64,000 bases of DNA from positions 19,541,484-19,605,483 of the forward strand of contig OY848918.1 in NCBI GenBank assembly GCA_963693285.1. Direction: 5' to 3'. Source of the DNA: Xestospongia muta (taxonomy: Eukaryota > Porifera > Demospongiae > Haplosclerida > Petrosiidae). Below, one piece after another: positions 1-12,100 of this stretch (positions within the stretch are counted from its first letter, which is position 1; every line of letters starts with the position of its first letter). Both the position numbers and the translations under genes were made by a program. The notes beneath the pieces were generated by a model that had not been told where the DNA came from, made no database searches, and saw nothing but the letters and a program-made list of their open reading frames with translations.

Positions 1-2715
1 AAACCAAGAGACTTGGATAGACAGATAGAGACATGACATAATATATAACAATACTAAGAATTACCAAATATGGCAGTGTCTACATTGATATGTTTGTAAA
101 ACACTCTCATAACTTAATATTCAATACCTCTATATAATTATATTTACTATAGAATTGAATATTGACAAGTTATGCAACACAGTTTTTTCTATTATTAAAT
201 GCTATAACTATATTAATGATATGTGACAAGGGTTTTTTGAGATCTATAGCTATGTCATTGCTAAAATGATATTGTAATATTAACTAATGATGTATGCTAG
301 GTATGAATAGACACTACAATAATCACAGCAGCTGATATGTGAGTAAAGTTATGATAATAAATAAATCAACACATTGAACAGTATGGATAGTGTATCCTGT
401 CATAGATTATAGTATATGATGTTTACATCTAATAAAGCTGTGTCTGTTTTTATACACACAATATAGCAATCAACTGAAGTAAATATAAGGCTAACATAAT
501 ACATTAATACACTGTTATATACAGTGTATATATGAGAGGGAGTGTACACTTGTCACAACTTTACTATGGCTCTTATCACAACCATACTCATAGTAGCTAT
601 GACAGGACATTTATCAACATTATAGTGAATAGTGACATTATTCATTAAAACACAACAGCATATGCATGCAATATAATGTTTTAAATAATGAATTGATTGT
701 ACATTGGTGTTCTAAGAACTGTACAAAGGTTTTGTATATCATGTAATTTGAAAAATTATAACGACACTAGTATGATTCGAGGATATCAAATCTATTATTA
801 TTCTGAGTTCAAGATATTTTCTTTACTCTTAATTTAGTTTAAAATAAAGAAAGGTACACAGGACAGGAAATAAGACATAATATAAATGGATGGTGGCCTA
901 TATCCAGTATATATAGTAGTACATCAAATGAAAATTGCATAATTGTAAAAGTAATAATTATGATTAATGTATGTATTATTTGTGAACGTGTTCAACAATT
1001 AGGTTGTCCTCTTTATTATATAAAGCTAAAATACTAAATAACAATATAACAACAACATTAATGTATGTAATGATGATAAGAGAGTACACAATATGGTAAA
1101 ATTTATATTAATGATCTCAATAAAAACATATATGGGGCACACACTGCTACTTGTAGAGTGATGCATTTATACCTAAAGAACACAATAAATGACTAATTGT
1201 GTATGTAATGGTTAGAAGTATAAACCTGTCTCTACTCATGACAAAGAGATTATTATAGAAGTAATTTTTGAATTGAAAGGTTCTGATCAATTTTAAAATA
1301 TAGTGTATTATTATATATCATAATAAGTAGTCACAGATCAATTCTATTACTCTAGCAACATCACAGCTTCATGGACACAACTTCCTTTTAATTTTGCTCA
1401 TACTGACTGTCTTATTGAAACATCTAATTATCACTTATCAAACGATAAAATTAAATTAATTCGAAATTATCCATCCATTTAAATATAACTACAGAATAAT
1501 AGATATATAATACAAATTTGTTACAGGTATTAAACACCATTACTATCAACTTAATTATGTAAATCATACATGTAGTATTGATGTCTTTTTAGAGGTTTGA
1601 GTATCTAAGATAATGTATGAAAGAATTAGTGTCACATTGAAACACTTGTCCTTTTTAATCAATGATACTGACAGTATACTGTAGAAGTTTAAGCATAATA
1701 TGCTTAAACTTATACAGTATACCATATTATAATAAATTAATGATATGGCCTTCATTTATAGAGTAATAAAAGTTATTGACATAAATATAGCTAGAAGTAA
1801 TAATAAATATGTGATTGTTGTGTAAAGATCATAGTGTCAAAATAAGAATGAGAAAAATTTCTCTTGCAATTTTTTCTACCGAAGTATCTAATGAAAGAAA
1901 GTAATTTTTCACACAAATAATTACTATTGGTATTACGTTTATGGTTATCAAATGGCAGACTTTACTTAGCAGATGTTGATTATATATGATCATATAGTGT
2001 ACAGTACATACATAGTGTGAGTATATATCTATTACATATAGTAGTAGTTAGTAGACAGACACTATACTCTATCTTACTATAATTAGGTTACGGTTGATTT
2101 AGCTAATAGAGTTTCATCATTGTAATGTAGTAATTATGTCACATACTTCCTATATATCTATAGAAGTCTTGATATTAGGAATAGTGGTCAGTTGGAGAAA
2201 ATACACTTATCCACACAACTACACTAAATAGTGTCATTTTGTTAACTTTCAAGGCAACCAATTCATGTTAACAACATTAACTAAAACATCATTCACTGGA
2301 AAGAATGTATGTAATTCTGATGAATGACCACTTTGCAAGTCAAAAAGACTGTGTTATTTTACTCAATGTTGTATTGTCTAGTCATACATCACTATACAGC
2401 CTGTAGCATAGGTTTACTTTGAATGTAGTCATTCTTTAATTATTTTAATTATTAATTTTTAAATTGAGAATTCATACAAGACATTTGATTAGAAAATTGT
2501 AGCATAGCTTGATTATGACAGCAACTTTCATTCATATTAATAATTAAACTTAAATTCACTCAAGCTGTCTAGTCCAGTGTTTACACACTTTTATGACAGA
2601 TTTTAGAGGATGAGTGTGAATGTTTCAGCCCACACAATTAATGAAAATATGAGATTGTACACTCAAGTGTTTCCTCAGTGTTTCTTAATTTCATTGATAC
2701 TCTGTGACTAGGACA
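1..2715. repeat. Leader repeat, copy A (left-truncated by window edge)
   Basis: Non-coding AT-rich DNA that matches copy B from 28947 and copy C over its whole length with only scattered substitutions and small indels. Homology to B and C stops just after the phrase ending in GACTAGGACACT near 2715, so copy A lacks the part that in copy B leads to the gene 2 promoter. It contains a 49-bp hairpin at 1674-1722 and, at about 2060-2180, a degenerate match to the gene 2 promoter and 5' UTR. Short ORFs here are conserved only because the whole block is duplicated. Confidence 0.9.
1674..1722. repeat. Near-perfect 23-bp-arm hairpin (also 30623-30671, 61204-61252)
   Basis: The left arm GTATACTGTAGAAGTTTAAG+CAT and its inverted partner are separated by AAT. 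Arms of 23 bases pair with one mismatch. The hairpin is kept in all three leader copies, with one arm change in copy C. It may be a small fold-back element or a structural motif. Confidence 0.85.
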
Positions 2716-3067
2716 CTTGTAAATAATGTTCATAATATGTTTTAATAAGAAATGTAGTGTTTATAAGGACTCCATCATTTAAAATAATTTCAACTTATTA
2801 AAGTAGTCCAATAATGACTATTAATACTTTCATAGTATTATAATGTTAATTTAAGTTTTTCAAATGTAATTATAGGTTCACTGACTTCTTTGTAATATCA
2901 TCTATTAGAAATAACTAATATTTTATTAATATACTAATACTACTGTTACTATTGTGATATTGTATGTACTCTTTAAAATTTTGTATTGTTATTTAATAAA
3001 TAATTAATAGGTTGATCTTGTAACTGTCATTTGTTAATAACAAACATTATCATCTACTATTATATAG
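2716..3067. other. Unique AT-rich DNA before the first visible ankyrin exon
   Basis: No ORF, RNA gene or start exon could be recognised. It replaces the roughly 2.4 kb that in copy B carries the second and third leader modules and the gene 2 promoter and first exon. Confidence 0.6.
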
Positions 3068-3166
3068 GGTTTTGAGAGACCACTGATTGCTGCATCTGCT
3101 CGTGGACATACTGATGTTGTGTCTTTTCTTCTTCAAAAAAAAGCAGACCCAAATTGCACTGACTAT
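3068..3166 (+). CDS. Gene 1 ankyrin exon 1
   Basis: Exactly 33 codons, phase 0 at both ends, acceptor ATATAG and donor GTAAGT. It reads GFERPLIAASARGHTDVVSF and onward, with the TPLxxAAxxGHxxVVxxLL ankyrin pattern. No counterpart is visible in gene 2. Confidence 0.88.
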
Positions 3167-6100
3167 GTAAGTGTTCATATATAGTAACAATACTGTTGTA
3201 ATGTATATATGTATACATTGTACATGTAGGTATACACATGTGAGTTTATTAAGTTAATTGTCATGTTGTACTTTTCTTGTTTTCTTAGCAATATTCTTAA
3301 AATTGTGAAAATTAAACCTCAATTTATTAGCATTTCAATGTTATAATATAGGAGATGTTAAAAACAGAGAATTTACTTCCCCCAGATAATTATGTATAAA
3401 GGTCATCTGGTTTCAGTAATGGATATAGATCCACATCAAGTACTGGGCTGATCATTTCTTTATAGCTATTACACAGGGGTAGTTTTCCATCTTGCTACAA
3501 TAGAATAGTTACAATAAGGGCTTTCCACTCACTGTAATTAACAGGCTTAATTTTGACCAATGACAGCAACTTGTCTAGCTCAGCTTTAAGGATAGTTTAA
3601 GAGCGAAGACACAGGCTGAGGTCTTAAAAATTGGGTTTCGAATTTCTCTTCAAGTCCAGTTTAGCAACATGTTGAGTCATTGTGCCCAACTTGTCTGTGA
3701 AGACTTCTTTATTTTTCTCTATATAATGCCCAATCAGTTATAGTTTCTAATACATGGCAGTGTTTTTACACTCAGTCTATAAGTATGATGTACCAGTGAT
3801 TTGTAATGTATGTTATACTGTCGTCATTGTGTCATCAGATAAAGGTAACTATGATAGTCACTAAGTCATATGTCCAGCCAGTGTCATTGTTTAATGGCTG
3901 CTACATGTTGTAAATAGAGTCTCTTTACTTCCCTAATCAAGAGTATATTTATAAGATATAAATTCCTTAATAATTATTGATGCTATATATCAACAAATAC
4001 ATACTGTGAATAATAGATAAACATACTTAAAACTGATTGATTATTATGCCAATAACAACCAACTGACAAAGTAGGGCATTAAATAGAATGTGATCTCTAT
4101 AATAAGATATATACCTTATATTACGTAACTATCATGTATCTATTAAAAGTAGGGCACTATATAGAATGTGATCTCTGTAATAAGATATGTACCTTATATT
4201 ATGTATTTTGTTCATATTTTCTACACCTATTACATTAGTCCCAGCTTATATCCTGATTACCTGAAGAATACATTTATGGCTTGTAGAGTACATCCTTTTG
4301 CTTGATAAGCACTATTTTACTGACATATAGTATACATTTACATGATCTATTTTACCTATGAGAGGTGCTAAAGCTATAAAAGTTGTAAAAGTTTGATTTA
4401 TATATAGTTCTAATTACAAAACATGATCTCAGTGTCTACATGACAATTAATGAACAATTACATGTTTTCGGAGTTAAGTTTTAAATATGATGTTTTCAAT
4501 CCAACTTGACTGAATACCCACCAATATCACCTCATCAAGTGTTAGCTTTCTCAGTAGTCTTTAAAAGTTACAAACATTGCTGTAAATGGACACATATGTA
4601 ATTAATATTGTCTTTATAACAGTAAATAGACTCATTACTTGCTGTGTTTGTCAGAGGTAAACATACAAGGATTAATTTCTATAAATCATATATGTCAATA
4701 GTATAAAGGATACAATGTAGTCATAATTACATAGATACAAGCTTTCAATGTAGTACAAATACAATATCACATAGTCAGTAATTAGTGTGTATAACCATAC
4801 TGTGATACAAGTTAAAGTAGTAGTCAACAATGTGACATAGTGTACCAGTACAGTCTATGTACATGTATTTCTTTGTATTGTGTTATTAATGTTGTCTATA
4901 TCTTTTAGAACAAGTGGACTCCTTTGTACTATGCTGCAATGAATGGAAAGACTGAAGTTGTTATAGTTTTAATAAACAGTGGAGCTAATCTAAATTTTGT
5001 TAATGTGGTTAGTATCAAATATTTACTATACTACAATCTAGTGATGTGTCCATTACAGTCTCAATGTAATCAACTTCCATTACAATATTAGATCATTTCA
5101 ACATTATCATTACATTTACTTCAACAAAAGTACAGTACCAATTTATTTCTTTAGAAGGCTTAAACTAACAATGAAATGGAAGTAAATAGGCTCTTTCAAT
5201 GTTTTAGTGAATTCTGTCATTTTTAAAGTTTTCACATACAATTTCTTGTTGGATCAAGAATGCTTTTAGAATCTAGATACACCTCTTTGCAGTTAAAGTG
5301 TGAAAAGACTAATGTGATTTCGAAAGTTCAGCATGAACACAAAGCCTTGTACAACACAAAATTGTTTGCTTTGACAGAATGCTTTGTGTTACAAGCTTAA
5401 AGTATCTCATATAGCTGTTGCTATCATAGGTGAGATGTATCTCCAAGAATGTATCTCTCTTTCTAAAATTTGGTGACAATCATCAAATCAGGTCAATATT
5501 GGTAGAATTTCTACAGATTTTGTATCCATCAAACAAATTGATTTTTGTTGCAATAGATAAACAAGTATTAAACATTTGAAGGTTAATGTACATAAAATTT
5601 AATACTTACAGCCAGAAATGTTTACATTATAGGCTGTTTCATGGATTATACTCTGACCTGGTTGAGTTAAGCTACCTAGTCATGTAAATAACTCAGCCTT
5701 TTTACGTGCTACCTGTATGGAACCTGCACGAATCAATTCAGCTTACAAATGCGCATTTTATAAATACAATGCGGCTCTCTAGTGCTACAAAAAAGTAACA
5801 ACTATAAACTCCATACATTTTCAATGGCATACTTTCATCATATATCAAATTCCACACCTTTGAATAATACTATTCATCTTAAGAAGTCAGCCGTGTGTCA
5901 CGTGTCAATTCAAAATTACAGTTCTAATTAAATGAACAGATGTTCTATTATAACAATCATTAATTCATTATTATTAAAATAATAATCAGGTCTTGTCTTT
6001 TGCAATTTAAGGCAGCTATAAAGCCACCATAGTTCTGAAAAGAACCTTTTAACAAAGGAGGAAAAATGAGAATGCATAGAAATATTCGTCATCAAAACTA

Positions 6101-9100
6101 TCTTGATGTTGGCACATAAACTCTTGTGGTATCAGCAGTTTATGTAAGAGGTCCTTGATTCCATTGATGTCTGTTGAGTTTCTTGAAATAGTCATTGACA
6201 TTCACAACAACCTCTTTTTTGTGACCTCAGTCTTTTTTCCTTTTGCATCTTCATGAGCATGAGAGAAAATGTGGTCTACATATTATCACAATATAAACAA
6301 AATGGCTACATTTAATATAATCATAGCATTAACTAGTCGCTATTTTAATTACTTGTAGTCCATTATATAAGCTAAATTGTTTGACACTCTTAGTAGCAAC
6401 AAAGCTAATATACAAGACACTGTTTATTTCTATGAATAATATGCTCTGTCATTTGATATTGAGAGGTTTGTGTGATAAGATTTTCTGTTTGTCAATAATT
6501 TTAATACGTTTACATAAGAAATGTATTTTTCAAACTACTGTTCATATTATAGTATGTCCAAGTTTAGTAGGGCCACCCGACATGTAAATAACTTTGCCAT
6601 TTTACATACTATCTGCATAGAACTTGCACCAATCGATTCAGCTCGCAAACGCGCTATTTATATATAAAATTTGGCTCTCTAGTGCTATGAGAAAGTATCA
6701 AACTAAAAAACTCCATACATTTTCAATGGCATACCTTTGACATACTTCGAATTGCACACCCTCGAGGATTTATTTAAAATCTCTTCTCATCTTGAGAAGT
6801 CAACCATTTGTCACGTGGCAATTCAATATTATAGTTCTAATTATACGAACAAATTTTTATAGTAAATTTATTGAAATAATTATCAGGTATTGATCAGATT
6901 GATCAGAACCATCAGACTCATCTGATCACTTCCAACTCGAATAATGAACTCATCCACTAATTCTTCATAGAGGCTATCATTAGACCAATAGTGGTCTTCA
7001 AAGTGGATCTTAACATGTTCAACAAGGCTCTTCCAACGGTCAGGTGTCACAACATCAAAACCCTCCCATGCCAGCTGCTCTACCTCACGGAGATTAAATG
7101 CACGAGCATTGGCCTTGATGTGACCTTTAACCTGTGCCCATGACCACTCAATAGGATTGAGAGTGCAGTGAGCAACAGGAAGTCGGACCACCTCGTGGCC
7201 TACATGATGTACAGATTAATAAATAAAATGGCATCTTGACTGAGTACTTACCAGCAGCAGCGGCCATGTCATCAACAACATAACGAGGAGTAGGTTTCAA
7301 TCTTTGTATGATGCTATATAATTCAGCTTTCAAAGCATTTGTTGGGAATTCAATTCCCTTTGCCTGAAGCCAATCTTGCATCTTTTGCTTTATCCAACTT
7401 TTGACTATGATATGAGGCATTATCCATGAAAATAAGACTGTTAAGTTGAACATTAGGGAGAAGTTTGGTAGCAAACCACTCCTCAAAATGATCATCAGTC
7501 ATCTCATCATGGTAATCGCCAGTATTTTTTTTGGATCTAAATATAAGAGTGGTGTTGGGAATCCAACCAGTCTCACTACCAGCTCCAAGAATAATAAGTC
7601 TTACACCCTTCCCTGGAGGCCTTCTTATACCACCAAGAGTTCCACCAGTCACAATATCCCTCTCCACCCAAGCACAATCCTTACCATTGTGAGGATTGGC
7701 TAAGGTTTCATCAAGGTAAACAACTGGCCTATTCTCTTGACGGTTATTGATCATTCGACGAAGGTAAGCATGCCTCTGTTCCATAATACGAGGTTGTTTG
7801 TAGTAGTGGCATCTGTCATCCACTTTCTTATGTCTATGAAGTACAATATTAATAGACATCATAAAAAAAGTTATGGTGATTCACTAGAAACTCATTTCCT
7901 TTAACAAAATGTGAAGGGTTGACCTCTGACCACAAAAGAGGTTATCCTCTTTTAAAACAACAAGCAACTTGGCAAGTGTCACATGTTCTTTCGCCTGATA
8001 AAGGTGGTAGATTCTCTCGTCTGATGGCTTCATGATCAAAATCATCAACTACAGGGGTCTGGAAAATCTATATTTCTTTGTTGGAGTAGAAAACGCAGCT
8101 CCACCAGGGTCAGCTTTCTCTTTCCATAGTCTCTTGATGGAGGTACGTGAAACCCCCGTAGCATCACAGGTTCTTTTGAGAGGCCCTTGAGTCCCCTGAT
8201 GCCTACTGGCTTCCTCAAAATAGTCATAGACATTCGCAACAACCTCCTTTGTTTGTGATCTAAGTCTCTTGCCTCTTTGCATTTCCACAAGCATGAAAGA
8301 CAACGTAGTCTGTTTGCATGACATTCACATGAACAACTAATGAGTAACATTAAAATGTGCTTTAGTGCTAATTTCATTAATTAGGTGAGAAAATACCTCA
8401 CCTTACATTCCATGCATGCAACAGCTTTTTTAATGAAGGGCCCAACTCAACTCGGACAGAGTATAATCATTATGATAACATATTAATAGCAAGTAACAAC
8501 AAATGATACAGTACATCACTCACAAAATCATTAACTCACTATTACCACAACCAACTATTTAGTGTGTTTCTGTCATTTCTTACACCAAACTTCTTGTATA
8601 CAATCAATAAACATTGCATTGTGTATTGTGAAACATATACCTGAGACATATTAACATGTGACCATAAATATGATAATTGTACCTAACGTGTAAACAAGTG
8701 CTTGCATTGAAAGCATTGCTATGTGCCCATCTATATATCAACAAATACATACTGTGAATAATAAATGAACATACTTAAAACTGATCGACAAAAGAAATTT
8801 TGCCAATAACAACCAACTGACAAAGTAGGGCATTATATAGAATGTGATCTCTATAATAAGATATATACCTTATATTACGTAACTATCATGAGTGTATCTC
8901 TTATTTGTTCATATTTTTTACACTTATCACATTAGTCCCAGCTTATATCCTGATTACCTCAAGAATACATTTATGGCTTGTAGAGTACATCCTTTTGCTT
9001 GATAAGTGCTATTTTACGGACATATAGTATACACTTACATGATCTATTTTACCTATGAGAGGTGCTAAAGCTATAAAAGTTGTAAAAGTTTGATTTATAT

Positions 9101-12100
9101 ACAGTTCTAATTACAAAACATGATCTTATTGTCTACATGACAATTAATGAACAATTACATGTTTTAAGAGTTAAGTTTTAAATATGATGTTTTCAATCCA
9201 ACTTGACTGAATACCCACCAATATCACCTCATCAAGTGTTAGCTTTCTCAGTAGTCTTTAAAAGTTACAAACATTGCTGTAAATGGACACATATGTAATT
9301 AATATTGTCTTTATAACAGTAAATAGACTCATTACTTGCTGTGTTTGTCAGAGGTAAACATACAAGGATTAATTTCTATAAATCATATATGTCAATAGTA
9401 TAAAGGATACAATGTAGTCATAGTGACATAGATACAAACTTTCAATGTAGTACAATTACAATATCACATAATCAGTAATTAGTGTGTAAAACCATACTGT
9501 GATACAATTTTCTAGTAGTAGTCAACAATGTGACATAGTATATAATAAATAAACAGTGGAGCTAATCTAGATTTTTTTTATGTGGTTAGTATCAAATATT
9601 TACGATTATGCTTGCATAATAAAATTTCAAAGTGGACCATCAGATTTATATTGACAGTATGAACTAGTCATTTTGATAGAAACCTTTTTGGATGTTGGTC
9701 ATTTTAAAGAGTTGCAACATTATTGTAAATTATGAAACTGCTGCTAGTGTCATTCAAAATCATTTAAAAACAATTAATGATGACATTAAATAAAACAGAA
9801 CATCACTTAAAAAATTATTGAGTTAATATACCTTGTCTGGATATTATATTATTGTTTGTTATTTCGCTTTCTTGTGTCACTCAGTGATTCCTTGTTGTTA
9901 TGATAACTGTATATTTTTGAATATTACTAACATTACAATAACAAATATAAAATTGTATTACAGAATTATAATGTATAAAGTATTGTGTAAAATGTCATTA
10001 AGTTCCTCTTATATCATAAAACATGTGCAGACACCCTCATAATGTAGAGATGGTATTATTGAGTTGATTGTAAGACAATATGTCAAAGCTCCATCAACAA
10101 AGGAAGAGTGGAAGGGTATTAGTACCCAGTTTCAGCGCCTCTGGAATTTCGCAAATTGTATTGGTGCAATTGATGGAAAGCATATATTAATACAAGCTTC
10201 AGTCAATTCTAGCTCTACCTATTTTAATTATAAATGTACAGTGTAAAGTATTTTTTTATAAAGGTTTCTATTTATAGATTTTTTATAAGGTACTCATTCG
10301 AATGTATTATTGGCAGTCTGTGATGTTCATTATCGCTTTATTTTGGTGGATGTTGGGGATGCTGGTAGAAATAGTGATGGTGGTGTATTAAATATTTCAG
10401 CTTTTGGACAAGCACTGGAGTCTAATGCCCTTAATGTACCAAGTGCTAGTCTACTACCTGGTACTACTCACCCAGTGCTACTGTATGCGTTCGTTGGTGA
10501 TGAAGCTTTCCCTCTAAAATTGAATATGATGAGACCATATCCGGAAAAAAACCTTCCTGAATCAGAATCAATATACGACTATCGGTTGAGCAGAGCAAGA
10601 AGAATAATTAAAAACCAGTTTTGGTATTCTAGCTGCAAGATGGCGGATTTTTCGTAGGCCAATAATAGCTCATCCTGATAATGTAGTGCTGTTCACCAAG
10701 GCAACTATAGCTTTGCACAACTATCTCAGAACTACAGAGTTGAATGTGTACTGTCCTCCTGGTTTTATAGATGGGGAAGATGGATCTGGTAATTATATTC
10801 CTAGTGGGTAGAGAGCTGAAGATGGTGAAAAGGGATTTGAAAATTTTAGGTCAAGTCGATGGAAATAGGTGATGTCAAAGTGAACACATTATAGATCTTT
10901 TCAGACCTCTTCTGTTTCATGTCAGGTATTCAAAATCTGCTGCAGATGTAAGAGATGCATTTTGTTTGAGTTCTGAGTGGAACATAAATGTATTTGAGTG
11001 CCTGATCAGTGTTGAAAAGACTTACAGTTTGTGGCGAACTGAATCTTCTAGAAAGAGCATGGTGTTGAAGTATGACCAACTTGATACATATGCTGGACCT
11101 TCTTCACCAGACTTTCTTTTTTTGACTTTCTTAAGTTCTCTCACGAACTTATCTCGTAAATATTTCCACCTTTTTGAACACTCCTCTATAGAGAGATCTT
11201 TAATCTAGAAGTACAGGTATTACATATCATTACTTTTATATAACTGAATTACCTGGTCACCAACAACCTTCCAAGTATTTTCTCGTGCTTTAGAATCTTT
11301 ATAATTCTTGTTAATGAATTGCCAAAGGCAGGGAAAAGAACGAACAGCTTCAATTATCTTCTCATCATCCATTTTATAACACGCGATTGTACTCGTGACT
11401 ACCTGGTTTTGATTGGCCAGACGCATTACTTGGTCGCGTGAGAAAGCAAAACACGCACAGAGCGCGACGCGGCGCGATAAAACGTTTTTTATGCAAATCA
11501 GCCTTTATACTAAATAAAAAAAATAAATTACACTTAACTTTCTAGCATGAATTATTTTTTTAGCTAATAAAAAGACAATATATAGATCATCAGTGCATGT
11601 AATGTATGTAATGTACATTGTTGTTGTAACACACTAACAAAGTTTATTTGAATCATTACTAGTAGTTATAAAAATGGATTAAAATAGCATATAGAACATT
11701 AGTAACTGACCTGAATGTTTGTGTCATATAACATAATTAAAAATGCTGAGTTGTTATTTTTTATTCTAGTTTCATCATTTCATCATTCATGTTTATGTAA
11801 TCAATCTAAGCTTAATGACATGTAACTTTGCTTGATAACTCTGATTATTTGTAATGAAATTAATGATAATATTATGTTTTATTATTGTATAGTATGTTGT
11901 AGATAACTCAATTGAATTGGCAATTATAACTGAAGAAAATGAAATTGTCACAAAATATATGTTAAATAAATTCTTTCCTTTATCTAGAATGGCAATACTC
12001 CATTGATGTTAGCTTGTCAGAAGGGACACTACTCAATAGCAATACTTTTATTAGAGAAAGGAGCTAACAAGCAATTACATAATAAAGTTAGTTTATATAT

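Larger units (their letters stand above)
10072..11504. mobile_element. PIF/Harbinger element, right part
   Basis: Contains a decayed plus-strand HARBI1-type transposase and a minus-strand MADF-domain gene, the two-gene convergent layout usual for PIF/Harbinger. The right terminus reads ATGCAAATCAGCCT at 11491-11504, followed by TTA (11505-11507). The matching left terminus AGGCTGGTTTACATAA preceded by TTA is found only in gene 2 at 50838. The left end was lost here by deletion. Confidence 0.85.

Noticed and set aside
1564..1755. 63-residue minus-strand ORF present in all three leader copies
   Set aside because: Conserved only with its surrounding repeat, spans the hairpin, Leu/Ile/Ser-rich composition, and no start context or splice partner. 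Treated as chance.
7446..7703. 85-residue plus-strand ORF within the mariner-type element
   Set aside because: Antisense shadow of the transposase catalytic exon.
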